From the NCBI RefSeq assembly GCF_004114935.1, contig NZ_CP022221.1, positions 1,509,001-1,573,000 on the forward strand: a stretch of DNA of 64,000 nucleotides, given 5' to 3'. The position numbers and the translations under genes are program-made. Every line of letters starts with the position of its first letter. Position 1 is the stretch's first letter. This document shows, piece by piece, positions 44,461 to 52,644 of this stretch. The DNA is from Bradyrhizobium zhanjiangense. GTDB taxonomy: Bacteria > Pseudomonadota > Alphaproteobacteria > Rhizobiales > Xanthobacteraceae. The notes below the pieces were generated by a model, which made no database searches, had not been told where the DNA came from, and saw only the letters and a list, made by a program, of their open reading frames with translations.

Positions 44461-44721
44461 ATGAAGCGTTTGATCTTTGCAGGTAGCTTGCTGCTCGCGT
44501 CCGGGACGGTGAGCCTCGCCGATGGATTGTTCTGGGTGGTCGGCAACCGCGCCACCGGCAAATGCGATATCGTGACCAGCAATCCCGTGATCATCGGCGA
44601 TATCTGGTTCGGTGACGGCCCCTACAAATCCAAGGCCGACGCCAAGCTCGCCCGTTCGACGATCCGCGCCTGTCCCGCGGCAACGCCCGACGAGGAGAAG
44701 GACGAGGACGGGTCGAACTAA
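44461..44721 (+). CDS. Small exported hypothetical protein
   Basis: An 86-residue protein with a signal peptide (MKRLIFAGSLLLASGTVSLA) and a short mature domain FWVVGNRATGKCDIVTSNPVI with a KSKADAKLARSTIRAC segment, so it has two cysteines that may pair in the periplasm. The tail is acidic (TPDEEKDEDG). ATG 44461 is preferred because of CAGGAG upstream. Function unknown. Confidence 0.7.
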   Translation: MKRLIFAGSLLLASGTVSLADGLFWVVGNRATGKCDIVTSNPVIIGDIWFGDGPYKSKADAKLARSTIRACPAATPDEEKDEDGSN

Positions 44722-44732
44722 GTCGCTTGCAC

Positions 44733-44915
44733 CTAGTGCAGGACGCTGCCGCCGCGCTCGGTGAGACCGCGATCGGCGACCGCGGCGTAAGCCTTTGCAA
44801 GCTCCGCTTCGAGATGCTCGTTGATCAGGAGCAGCGCCCGCACGGCACCGCGCAGGTCGCCGCTGCAGCTCGCGACGATCTCGTCGATCGCAGTGTCGTT
44901 CGATCTGAAGCTCAT
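44733..44915 (-). CDS. Hypothetical 60-residue helical protein
   Basis: A short protein, MSFRSNDTAIDEIVASCSGD..., that looks wholly alpha-helical (GAVRALLLINEHLEAELAKAYAAVADRG) and has no signal peptide. A strong GGAGG lies nine bases before ATG 44915, which supports real translation. It converges with the small exported protein gene. Such short helical proteins are frequent in rhizobia; no function is known to me. Confidence 0.65.
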   Translation of the reverse strand: MSFRSNDTAIDEIVASCSGDLRGAVRALLLINEHLEAELAKAYAAVADRGLTERGGSVLH

Positions 44916-45246
44916 CGAAAATCCTCCGGTTCAAACCAGGAAAAAATCCTGCCGGTCTTTCCCGCATCCCCGAGGCTGCGAGGAGGATCGGCGCCCACCC
45001 GCGCCTAGATGGCCGAACCGACCATGGCGATTATATGGAAGCCGCGATGACGACTGCATGAAGCTGGTCCGAGGCTTGCGTGACGCCAAGGAATATTGTT
45101 GATTCCGTTGGGTTTTTACGTTCCCTAATTGTGCACATATCCACAGCCCCGCTGTTTCCGGTGGAAGCCCTGAAGCCGACTGAGCGAAACTGCCGTGTGC
45201 CAAGACCCGTAACTGCCTTGTGCCCAGGACCGCCCGGATTCGCTCA
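44916..45246. other. Non-coding stretch upstream of the alpha/beta hydrolase gene
   Basis: These 331 bases separate two divergent genes. A GTGCACATATCCACAG word near 45133-45147 resembles half of a DnaA box, and the AT content rises around 45095-45145, the most likely promoter zone. No RNA gene or conserved repeat was found. A possible alternative GTG start for the hydrolase lies at 45220. Confidence 0.35.
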
Positions 45247-46203
45247 ATGATCGTGATGTCAGTCGTGACGGCGCTGGTTCTGCTGGCGCTGGCCACGCAG
45301 GCCGGAATCCTTGTCGTGCAGCGCGCCTTTCCGCCGCAGGGCCGGATGATCGAGGTCGACGGCGCGGTGCTTCACGTCGTCGATCTCGGCCCGCGCAATG
45401 CTGGCCTGCCGATCGTGATGCTGCACGGCGCAAGCTCCAATCTCGAAGCAATGCGGCGGCCGCTCGGTGATCTCCTCGCCAGCGATCATCGCGTCATTCT
45501 GATCGACCGTCCCGGCCATGGCTGGAGCACGCGCGTGCGGCGGCAGGATTCGACGCCGCAGATCCAGGCGCGGATGATCGATGATGCGCTTCAGAAGCTC
45601 GGGATCGACCGCGCGGTCTTCGTGGTGCATTCCTGGAGCGGCGCCCTGGGCGCGCGGATCGCGGTCGATCACCCGCACCGCGTCGCTGGCCTCGTGATGC
45701 TCGCGCCCGTCACTCATCCCTGGCGCGGCGGCGTCGGCCGCTACAACGAGATCATCGCAACGCCTGTGATCGGTTCGCTGCTCGCCTACACGATCACGCT
45801 GCCGCTCGGCTATGCTCTTACTGAATCCGGTGCGCGCAACGTCTTCCTGCCGCAAGTCATGCCGGACGGCTTCGTCAAGGACTCCGCGACGCCGCTGCTG
45901 CTGCGTCCGCGCGAGTTCATCGCCAATGCCTATGATCTGGTGACGCTGAAGGAAGCGGTTGCTGCGCAAGTCGCGCGTTATGGCGAGATATCGGCGCCGG
46001 TCACGATCATCGCCGGCGAGCCCGACAAGACCGTATCGACCGGCATCCACGCACGCCCCTTTGCCGCGATCGTGCCGAATGCGAAGCTGATCGTGCTGCC
46101 CGATCTCGGCCACATGGTGCAGAACGCCGTACCGGATGTCGTGAAGGCGGAGATCGAGACGATGATCGGGAAAATCGTCTCGGCGCAGGCGGCCGCCGAT
46201 TAA
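45247..46203 (+). CDS. Alpha/beta-fold hydrolase
   Basis: A 318-residue protein with one N-terminal membrane segment (VMSVVTALVLLALATQAG) followed by an alpha/beta hydrolase domain. The oxyanion loop is VMLHGASSN, the nucleophile elbow VVHSWSGALG, the acid EPDKTV and the final His LGHMVQN. The elbow has Val and Ser where GxSxG has Gly, which is unusual but seen in some epoxide-hydrolase-like proteins. ATG 45247 is chosen; GTG 45220 in frame is an alternative. Probably membrane-anchored and facing the periplasm. Substrate unknown. Confidence 0.88.
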   Translation: MIVMSVVTALVLLALATQAGILVVQRAFPPQGRMIEVDGAVLHVVDLGPRNAGLPIVMLHGASSNLEAMRRPLGDLLASDHRVILIDRPGHGWSTRVRRQDSTPQIQARMIDDALQKLGIDRAVFVVHSWSGALGARIAVDHPHRVAGLVMLAPVTHPWRGGVGRYNEIIATPVIGSLLAYTITLPLGYALTESGARNVFLPQVMPDGFVKDSATPLLLRPREFIANAYDLVTLKEAVAAQVARYGEISAPVTIIAGEPDKTVSTGIHARPFAAIVPNAKLIVLPDLGHMVQNAVPDVVKAEIETMIGKIVSAQAAAD

Positions 46204-46206
46204 AGC

Positions 46207-46297
46207 CTTTTCGAGCGAAGTGGATACCGGTTCGCGTGAAGGAAACGCGTCAAGAAGCTAGAGCTTCGGTTCTGATTCAATCAGAATCGAAGCTCTA
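46207..46297. repeat. Dispersed intergenic repeat with long hairpin
   Basis: The element starts just after the hydrolase stop (CTTTTCGAGCGAAGTGG...) and ends in a hairpin with 18-base arms, TAGAGCTTCGGTTCTGAT (46259-46276) and ATCAGAATCGAAGCTCTA (46280-46297), which differ at one base pair. Very similar elements are common between genes in Bradyrhizobium and relatives (from memory, not checked). It also separates two convergent genes and may end transcription. Confidence 0.7.
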
Positions 46298-46316
46298 GCG
46301 GCCGCCTTTTCCGCAC

Positions 46317-46712
46317 CTACTGCTTGATCTTCCCGTCCTTGTCGAACTGCGAGACATAGGCCCAGAGATTGTTGATCTCGGTCTCGTTCTTGATGCCGGC
46401 GAACGCCATCTTGGTGCCGGGGATCTTGGCTTTGGGATCCTTGATGTATTCCTTGAAGGTCGGCTCGTCCCAGGTGATGCCGGAATTCTTGTTCGCATCC
46501 GAGTAGTTGTAGTCCGGAGCGGTGCCCGACTTGCGGCCGTTGAGGCCGTTGAGCTCGGGGCCGACCTTGTTCTTGGCGCCTTCGCCGATTGCGTGGCAGG
46601 CCAGGCATTTGTTGAACGATGTCTTGCCGGCCGCGACATCCTGCGCCATCGCGGCGGGTGCGGTGGCAATCACGGTGAGGATCGTCAGTGCGCCAAAAGT
46701 CAGTTTTGTCAT
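46317..46712 (-). CDS. Class I cytochrome c (c550/c2 type)
   Basis: A 131-residue periplasmic cytochrome c. A signal peptide ends near AAMAQD, the haem motif CLACH is in FNKCLACHAIGEG, and the axial Met is in GTKMAFAGIKNETEI. GPELNGLNGRKSG and the closing NNLWAYVSQFDKDG are typical of c2/c550 cytochromes that carry electrons to terminal oxidases or from the bc1 complex. In Bradyrhizobium the corresponding gene is cycA (cytochrome c550), which is the probable identity but cannot be fixed here. Confidence 0.93.
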   Translation of the reverse strand: MTKLTFGALTILTVIATAPAAMAQDVAAGKTSFNKCLACHAIGEGAKNKVGPELNGLNGRKSGTAPDYNYSDANKNSGITWDEPTFKEYIKDPKAKIPGTKMAFAGIKNETEINNLWAYVSQFDKDGKIKQ

Positions 46713-46988
46713 CGGGTGCTCTTCGTCTCTTCCCTGGTGGGTCTAGTCAGTCTCTTGCCTGAGCGGCAATCGTCGGACCTGCCGGTTTTGGCAGGCCTGC
46801 CCGGCTTGGACAAGCCGCCAGACCATGACAGGTTTCACGATTTCCTACTTGTCCCAGAGCGAACTCGCTGGCGATTGCGGATCCGACTTTCGGATGGCCT
46901 ACCCAAACACCCCCGGACGTGGTTGATTTACCGCGACAAATTGGACCGCCCGGCGTGAGCCGGAAGGATATGCCATGAAGGATTTGAT

Positions 46989-48482
46989 ATGGCCATCATG
47001 ATGCCTGCGAGCGACCAGGCCGTGCTCGCGCGCCGCGCGGACGTCGTTGCCGCACTGCGCGCAATCGTCCCCGGCGAAGGCGTGATCGACAGCGCCGCCG
47101 AGATGCGAGCCTATGAATCCGACGGATTGACGGCCTATCGGCAGCCGCCGATGGTCGTGGTGCTGCCTGACACCACCGAGCAGGTCTCGCTGGTCCTGAA
47201 ATATTGTGCAAAGCAGGGCATCAAGGTCGTGCCCCGCGGGTCCGGTACCTCGCTGTCCGGGGGCGCGCTGCCGCTCGAGGACGGCGTGCTGCTCGGGCTC
47301 GGCAAGTTCAAGCGCATCCGCGAGATCGATTTCGACAACCGCGTCGTCGTCACCGAGCCCGGCGTCACCAACCTCGCCATCAGTCAGGCGGTCGCGCATG
47401 CCGGCTTTTACTACGCGCCCGACCCGTCCTCGCAGATCGCCTGCTCGATCGGCGGCAATGTCGCGGAAAATTCCGGCGGCGTGCATTGCCTGAAATACGG
47501 GATGACCACCAACAACGTGCTCGGTTGTGAGATCGTGCTGATGAGCGGCGAGATCCTGCGCATCGGCGGCAAGTCGGCGGAGAACCCTGGCTACGATCTG
47601 ATGGGCGTCATCACCGGTTCCGAAGGCCTGCTCGGGGTCATCACCGAGATCACGGTGCGCATCCTGCAAAAGCCGGAGACCGCGCGTGCGCTGATGGTCG
47701 GCTTCGCGGAGGTCGAGGCCGCCGGCGAATGCGTGGCGCGCATCATCGGGGCCGGCATCATCCCTGGGGGCATGGAGATGATGGACAGGCCCGCGATCCA
47801 CGCCGCCGAGGCCTTCGTCCATGCCGGCTATCCGCTCGATGTCGAGGCGCTGCTGATCATCGAGCTCGACGGTCCCAAGATCGAGGTCGACGAGCTGATC
47901 ACGCGCGTCGAGGCGATCGCGAATGGCTGCGGTTCGACCACCTGCCAGATCTCGACCTCGGAGGCCGAGCGCAATCTGTTCTGGGCGGGCCGCAAAGCCG
48001 CATTCCCCGCCGTGGGCCGCATCTCGCCCGATTATCTCTGCATGGATGGCACGATTCCCCGCGGCGCGCTGCCGAAGGCGCTGGCGCGCATCCGCGAACT
48101 CAGCGAAAAATACCAGCTCGGCTGCGCCAACGTGTTCCATGCTGGCGACGGCAATCTGCACCCGCTGATCCTCTACGATGCCAACAAGCCCGGCGAGATC
48201 GAGCGCGCGGAGGCTTTTGGCGCCGACATCCTGCGCGCCTGCGTCGAATTCGGCGGCGTGCTCACCGGCGAGCACGGCGTCGGCATCGAGAAGCGCGACC
48301 TCATGCCGGATATGTTCAGTGAGATCGACCTCAACCAGCAGCAGCGGTTGAAATGTGCCTTCGACGCGCAGGGCCTGCTCAATCCCGGAAAGGTGTTTCC
48401 GACCCTGCACCGCTGCGCCGAGCTCGGCCGCATGCATGTGCATGCAGGTAAGCTGGCGTTTCCGGATATTCCCCGGTTCTGA
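46989..48482 (+). CDS. glcD: Glycolate oxidase, FAD subunit GlcD
   Basis: A 497-residue FAD-linked oxidase that turns glycolate into glyoxylate together with GlcE and GlcF. The FAD-binding PCMH domain shows PRGSGTSLSGGALP (near residue 80), DPSSQIACSIGGNVAENSGG (near 150) and the ITGSEGLLGVITEI turn. The C-terminal substrate domain has NVFHAGDGNLHPLI and LTGEHGVGIEKRDLM, with catalytic histidines. AAGGA precedes ATG 46989. A terminator follows, and glcE/glcF lie 770 bases further on, so glcD is transcribed on its own here. Confidence 0.95.
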   Translation: MAIMMPASDQAVLARRADVVAALRAIVPGEGVIDSAAEMRAYESDGLTAYRQPPMVVVLPDTTEQVSLVLKYCAKQGIKVVPRGSGTSLSGGALPLEDGVLLGLGKFKRIREIDFDNRVVVTEPGVTNLAISQAVAHAGFYYAPDPSSQIACSIGGNVAENSGGVHCLKYGMTTNNVLGCEIVLMSGEILRIGGKSAENPGYDLMGVITGSEGLLGVITEITVRILQKPETARALMVGFAEVEAAGECVARIIGAGIIPGGMEMMDRPAIHAAEAFVHAGYPLDVEALLIIELDGPKIEVDELITRVEAIANGCGSTTCQISTSEAERNLFWAGRKAAFPAVGRISPDYLCMDGTIPRGALPKALARIRELSEKYQLGCANVFHAGDGNLHPLILYDANKPGEIERAEAFGADILRACVEFGGVLTGEHGVGIEKRDLMPDMFSEIDLNQQQRLKCAFDAQGLLNPGKVFPTLHRCAELGRMHVHAGKLAFPDIPRF

Positions 48483-48503
48483 GCGACCGGGATCACTCAC
48501 ACG

Positions 48504-48540
48504 AAGAGCCGCCGGGTTGAGACCGCGGCGGCTCTTGTCA
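48504..48540. terminator. Bidirectional terminator between glcD and the repeat-protein gene
   Basis: AAGAGCCGCC (48504-48513) pairs perfectly with GGCGGCTCTT (48527-48536), followed by GTCATT on the plus strand and preceded by a purine run for the minus strand. It separates the convergent glcD and small repeat-protein genes. Confidence 0.75.
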
Positions 48541-48569
48541 TTGGCCTATTGGCAATTGCGGGGCGACCG

Positions 48570-48845
48570 TCAGTAGCCAGACTTCGTGCTCGCGCCACCA
48601 GACTTCGTGCTCGCGCCAGTGGTTTGGCCGGGAGCGTAGCCAGAAGCGCCGGGGTGACCTTTCTTAGAACCCATGGCGTGCTTCTTATGTCCCGGAGTGT
48701 AGCCGGATGCTCCCGGATGGCCTGCCTTGGAGCCCTTAGTCTGCATCTCTTGGCCCGGCGTCTTGCTTGATACGCCTTGGGCAAAGACGGCCGGCGCAGT
48801 GCCGATGAGGGCGATGGCAGAAAGTGCAACAATTATTCTCTTCAT
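48570..48845 (-). CDS. Small exported protein with GHPGASGY repeats
   Basis: A 91-residue protein. A signal peptide (MKRIIVALSAIALIGTAPAVFA) is followed by a low-complexity domain with two copies of GSKxGHPGASGYxPG and then STKSG repeats. ATG 48845 is preferred over ATG 48851 because AAGGAGG lies eight bases before it. The mature part is rich in Gly, Lys and Ser, is basic, and is probably disordered. It sits on the opposite strand between glcD and glcE. Function unknown; it may be a wall- or periplasm-associated stress protein (inference). Confidence 0.72.
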   Translation of the reverse strand: MKRIIVALSAIALIGTAPAVFAQGVSSKTPGQEMQTKGSKAGHPGASGYTPGHKKHAMGSKKGHPGASGYAPGQTTGASTKSGGASTKSGY

Positions 48846-48851
48846 CTTCAT

Positions 48852-49250
48852 TCCTCCTTCTGAAGGAAGCACCGTGATCAACGGGTTGGAAACTGCGCCG
48901 TTCCATGAACGCCTGTTCATCAATCTATTATCGAGGGTCCACCAAATGCCCGATGTGCGCGTCGCGCCGATCCGCCGAAGCAGTACCGGTGATCCCGACG
49001 ATTGATGCAGAGCGCGAAGTCTGGTTGCGGGCGCCGAGAGATTGCGTCGCCTTACCGTTCTTGCTCGCTTCGTCCGGCTGGGCTGCTTCGGTAAGATGCG
49101 CCAGTTGACGACAAGCAGCGGAAGGCATGAGCAGCATAGCGAGCGCCCGGCCACCGCTCTTTCGCGTTGCACCAGAGATTGCCGGCCTGGGCGAAGCGCA
49201 GTGTCTGACAGATTTGATTTCCGGCGCGAATTTCGTTACGGCCTCCTCTC
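48852..49250. other. Non-coding stretch upstream of glcE
   Basis: About 400 bases between the repeat-protein gene (minus) and glcE (plus). Open frames in it are short and unsupported by composition. There is no hairpin or repeat of note. It must hold the promoters for both flanking genes; no specific site could be named. Confidence 0.35.
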
Positions 49251-50489
49251 GTGGATACGCTCAAGGTCAGAGACGGCAAAGACGTCGAAGAGGTGGTGCG
49301 CGCGGCGATCGCCAACGAGCAGCCGCTCGAGATCATCGGTCATGGCTCCAAGCGCGGTATCGGCCATGCGATGGCGACCAATGCCGTGCTCGACGTCTCC
49401 GCGCTCAATGCGGTCACCTCCTACGAGCCCAACGAGTTGATCGTCACGCTCCAGGCCGGCGCGCCGCTGGCCGACGTGCTGTCGCTGATCGATGCCAAAA
49501 ACCAGCAATTCGCCTTCGAGCCGATGAACACGGCGCCGCTGCTCGGCACGCCGGCGCTCGGAACCATCGGCGGCATGATCGCCGCCGGGCTCGCCGGTCC
49601 CCGGCGGATCAGGGCGGGCGGGGCGCGCGATCACCTGCTCGGGGCGCACGCCGTCTCCGGCTTCGGTGACAGCTTCAAGACCGGCGGCAAGGTGGTGAAG
49701 AACGTCACCGGATACGACCTGTGCAAGCTTCTCGCGGGGTCCTGGGGTACGCTGGCGGTGATGACCGAGGTCACGCTCAAGGTGATGCCCAAGCCCGAGG
49801 CCGAGCGGACGCTGCTGCTCCGCGGGCTCGACGATGCCCGCGCCAACAAGGCGATGACGGCGGCGCTCGGCTCGCCCTTCGACGTTTCCGGAGCCGCGCA
49901 TCTGCCGAAATCGGCCTTTCGCGCCAAGGCCAACGGGCTCGGCGACATCGCGGGCCAGGACGAGGCACTGACCGTGCTGCGGCTCGAGGGCATCATGGCC
50001 TCCGCCGCGCACCGCGCCGGCTCCTTGCGGGAATTGCTGGCGCCGTTCGGAACCGCGACCCTGATCGAAGACGGCGCATCGGCCGCGCTGTGGGCCACGA
50101 TCCGCGACGTCCTGCCGTTCGCGGCAAGCGGCGCGGTGGGCGCCTGGCCGGTCTGGCGGATCGTCTGTCCGCCGGCGTCGGGCGCGGCGCTCGGCACCCA
50201 ATTGGCACGCGAGACCGGCGGCGACCTGATCTACGATTGGGGCGGCGGACTGATCTGGGCGGCGGTGCCGCCGAAGCCGGACGCGCATGCCCCGGCCGTG
50301 CGCCAGCTCACCAACGCGTTCGGAGGACATGCTACACTGATCCGGGCGGCCGAGGACGTCAGGCGTGATGTCGATGTATTCCATCCGCAAGCGCCTGGCA
50401 TCGCGGCGCTGAGCGAGCGGGTGCGCGCCAGTTTCGATCCCAAGACTATTCTCAACCGGGGACGCCTGAGGCGGGGCGCTGCGGCATGA
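49251..50489 (+). CDS. glcE: Glycolate oxidase, FAD-binding subunit GlcE
   Basis: A 412-residue FAD-binding subunit. The PCMH-type domain shows LEIIGHGSKRGIGHAM near residue 26 and TAPLLGTPALGTIGGMIAAG near 93, followed by the GlcE-specific GGKVVKNVTGYDLCKLLAGS near 145. It lacks the C-terminal histidine motifs of GlcD, as expected. It starts at GTG 49251 and overlaps glcF by four bases (ATGA), so the two are coupled. The glcD gene is upstream but separated by a small gene on the other strand. Confidence 0.93.
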   Translation: MDTLKVRDGKDVEEVVRAAIANEQPLEIIGHGSKRGIGHAMATNAVLDVSALNAVTSYEPNELIVTLQAGAPLADVLSLIDAKNQQFAFEPMNTAPLLGTPALGTIGGMIAAGLAGPRRIRAGGARDHLLGAHAVSGFGDSFKTGGKVVKNVTGYDLCKLLAGSWGTLAVMTEVTLKVMPKPEAERTLLLRGLDDARANKAMTAALGSPFDVSGAAHLPKSAFRAKANGLGDIAGQDEALTVLRLEGIMASAAHRAGSLRELLAPFGTATLIEDGASAALWATIRDVLPFAASGAVGAWPVWRIVCPPASGAALGTQLARETGGDLIYDWGGGLIWAAVPPKPDAHAPAVRQLTNAFGGHATLIRAAEDVRRDVDVFHPQAPGIAALSERVRASFDPKTILNRGRLRRGAAA

Positions 50490-51808
50490 AGACCGAATTC
50501 TCACTGGCGCAGCTCGCCGACCCCGACATCGCCGAAGCCGACAAGATCCTTCGCGCCTGCGTCCATTGCGGCTTCTGCACCGCAACCTGTCCGACCTATG
50601 TACTGCTCGGCGACGAGCTCGATAGCCCGCGCGGCCGCATCTACTTGATCAAGGAGATGCTGGAGAAGGACCTGGCGCCGACCGCCGAGGTGGTCAAGCA
50701 TGTCGACCGCTGCCTTTCGTGCCTCGCCTGCATGACGACCTGCCCGTCAGGGGTGAACTACATGCACCTCGTCGACCAGGCCCGGGTCCGGATCGAGCAG
50801 CGCTATCAGCGGCCGCTGACTGAGCGGTTGTTGCGTCAGGTGCTGGCCTTCGTGCTGCCGGACCCGCAGCGTTTCCGCGCGAGCATGTGGCTGGCGCGGC
50901 TGGCCCGCCCGCTTGCCGTCTTCCTGCCGACGCCCAGGCCCTCGGCCACGCCCGGACTGATCCAGCGCATCAAGGCGATGCTGGCGCTGGCGCCGAACCG
51001 ACTGCCATTGCCGGGGCCCGCCGCCGGCAGCGTGTTCGCCGCGCTCGGCAAGAGACGCGGCCGGGTCGCTCTGCTGCAGGGCTGCGCCCAGCAGGTGCTG
51101 GCGCCGCGCATCAACCAGGCCGCCATCAGCCTTCTCACCCGCCACGGCATCGAGGTTGTCCTGGTCCGGGACGAGCAGTGCTGTGGCGCGCTGACCCATC
51201 ACCTCGGCAACGACCACGACGCATTGGCGCGGGCGCGCGCCAATATCGCTGCGTGGTGCCGGGAGGCGGCCGGCGAGGGGCTCGACGCCATCCTGGTGAC
51301 GGCGTCCGGCTGCGGCACCGTGATCAAGGACTACGGCTATCTGCTGCGCGAGGATGTGGCGTTCGCAGCCGATGCGGCGAAGGTGTCCGCGCTTGCCAAG
51401 GACATCACCGAATACGTCGCCGGCCTCGGACTTTCGGCCACCGCGCCTCAGGACAACATCGTGGTCGCCTATCACTCCGCGTGCTCGTTGCAGCATGGGC
51501 AGAAAATCACGGGCCTTCCGAAAGAATTGCTTTCCAAGAATGGATTCGTGGTGAAAGATGTGCCGGAGAGCCATTTGTGTTGCGGTTCGGCGGGCACCTA
51601 CAACATTCTCCAGCCCGAGCTTGCGGACCGGTTGCGCGATCGCAAGGTCGCCAACATCGCGAGCGTCAAGCCGGACATGATTGCTGCGGGCAATATCGGC
51701 TGCATGGTGCAGATTGCCAGTGGCACATCAATTCCGGTCGTACACACGATTGAGCTTCTCGATTGGGCTACGGGCGGGTCGCGGCCGGCATTGAACGCGC
51801 AAGTTTGA
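50486..51808 (+). CDS. glcF: Glycolate oxidase, iron-sulfur subunit GlcF
   Basis: A 440-residue protein carrying two [4Fe-4S] ferredoxin motifs, CVHCGFCTATCP (near residue 27) and CLSCLACMTTCP (near 78). Two CCG domains follow, marked by CCGALTHHLGN (near 233) and CCGSAGTYN (near 365). It passes electrons from the flavin subunits to the quinone pool. The start overlaps the glcE stop. All cluster cysteines are present, so the subunit looks functional. Confidence 0.95.
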   Translation: MKTEFSLAQLADPDIAEADKILRACVHCGFCTATCPTYVLLGDELDSPRGRIYLIKEMLEKDLAPTAEVVKHVDRCLSCLACMTTCPSGVNYMHLVDQARVRIEQRYQRPLTERLLRQVLAFVLPDPQRFRASMWLARLARPLAVFLPTPRPSATPGLIQRIKAMLALAPNRLPLPGPAAGSVFAALGKRRGRVALLQGCAQQVLAPRINQAAISLLTRHGIEVVLVRDEQCCGALTHHLGNDHDALARARANIAAWCREAAGEGLDAILVTASGCGTVIKDYGYLLREDVAFAADAAKVSALAKDITEYVAGLGLSATAPQDNIVVAYHSACSLQHGQKITGLPKELLSKNGFVVKDVPESHLCCGSAGTYNILQPELADRLRDRKVANIASVKPDMIAAGNIGCMVQIASGTSIPVVHTIELLDWATGGSRPALNAQV

Positions 51809-51893
51809 GCTTTCAAAAGCTGAGCTTTCGTCCGCAGGTGACGGCAGAAAGACGCCCGATCGACCATTGTTCGGCGGCAACAGGAGGACCACG

Positions 51894-52259
51894 ATGGCGA
51901 AAGCGAAGAAGAAAAAAAGCAAGAAGGCCAAAAAGGCTAAGAAGGTCGTAGCGGCGAAGAAGAAGACCGCGAAGAAGGCAGCCAAGAAGTCCGCGAAAAA
52001 GTCTGCAAAGAAAGCTGCGAAGAAATCTGCCAAGAAGGCAGCCCCGAAGAAAGCCGCCAAGAAGGCTGCGACGAAGTCGGCCAAGAAGGCCGCACCCAAG
52101 AAGGCCGCGAGGAAAGCGGCACCGAAGAAAGCGAAGGCAGCTCCTGCTCCGAAGCCATCAGCACCGGTGGAAGCTCCGGCTCCCGAGCCTGCCGCCGAGA
52201 CAAGCTGGGCGATGCCTTCGTCTTCTGCGGAATCGGCGCCGGCCGAGGGACAGGGGTAG
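51894..52259 (+). CDS. Histone H1-like Lys/Ala-rich protein
   Basis: A 121-residue very basic protein. ATG 51894 follows AGGAGG. Residues 2-90 are made of KKAAKKS/KKAAPKK-type repeats (AKKAAKKSAKKSAKKAAKKS region), as in bacterial H1-like proteins of the AlgP/Hc1 kind that bind and compact DNA. The last 30 residues are Pro/Ala/Glu-rich and acidic, ending SAPAEGQG, so the protein has opposite charges at its two ends. It is a single-gene unit closed by a terminator, downstream of glcF. Confidence 0.85.
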   Translation: MAKAKKKKSKKAKKAKKVVAAKKKTAKKAAKKSAKKSAKKAAKKSAKKAAPKKAAKKAATKSAKKAAPKKAARKAAPKKAKAAPAPKPSAPVEAPAPEPAAETSWAMPSSSAESAPAEGQG

Positions 52260-52283
52260 GTCCAGCGACGCGATCGACAACAG

Positions 52284-52315
52284 AAAGGCCGCTGCGGTGA
52301 CGCTGCGGCCTTTTT
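52284..52315 (+). terminator. Rho-independent terminator after the H1-like gene
   Basis: AAAGGCCGC (52284-52292) pairs with GCGGCCTTT (52305-52313) across a TGCGGTGACGCT loop, with a T5 tract at 52311-52315. It is a textbook structure 25 bases after the stop codon. Confidence 0.9.
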
Positions 52316-52644
52316 GCATCGCCACAAGCACCTACAGAGGCCGCCCTTTCTCGCGCCTGTCTGATTCGTAACCTGGGGGCCACGCTTCCTGGCTTCCCCG
52401 TACTTGCACGGACCATCCTTTGCAGTTTGCGACGCAATTGATGTGTTCGAGAAGACACACAAGCTGACAACCTTTCGTGGAACGGTCAAAACGCCTAAAA
52501 AGGCGGCAGATGCCCGCGCTTTTTGCTTCACCGTTCGCACCCCTCAATTCACATTGCCGCAGTTACGAAATTTGCAATCAGGTCGAGCGCCCCGGGGGGC
52601 TAACGGGATCTGACTGGGTCTAAGAACTGGCGATGGGGATCGAA
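52316..52644. other. Leader region of the TorF-like porin gene
   Basis: About 330 bases without a supported gene. Short frames here have many cysteines and do not look like protein. The region carries a GC-rich hairpin-prone CGCCCCGGGGGGC word near 52588-52600. It probably holds the porin promoter, whose exact place was not found. Confidence 0.35.

Noticed and set aside
45129..45147. TTGTGCACATATCCACAG as a possible DnaA box or replication origin
   Set aside because: It is a single imperfect word with no cluster of boxes, and no dnaA, dnaN or partition genes are nearby.
51737..52540. Minus-strand 270-codon frame rich in Phe and Ala over the H1-like gene
   Set aside because: It is the antisense reading of the AAG/GCC repeats of the Lys/Ala-rich gene, which has a strong ribosome site and terminator.
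52332..52613. Small frames on both strands before the TorF-like porin gene
   Set aside because: Both are short, Cys- and Arg-rich, lack ribosome sites and overlap each other; the region is better read as a leader.
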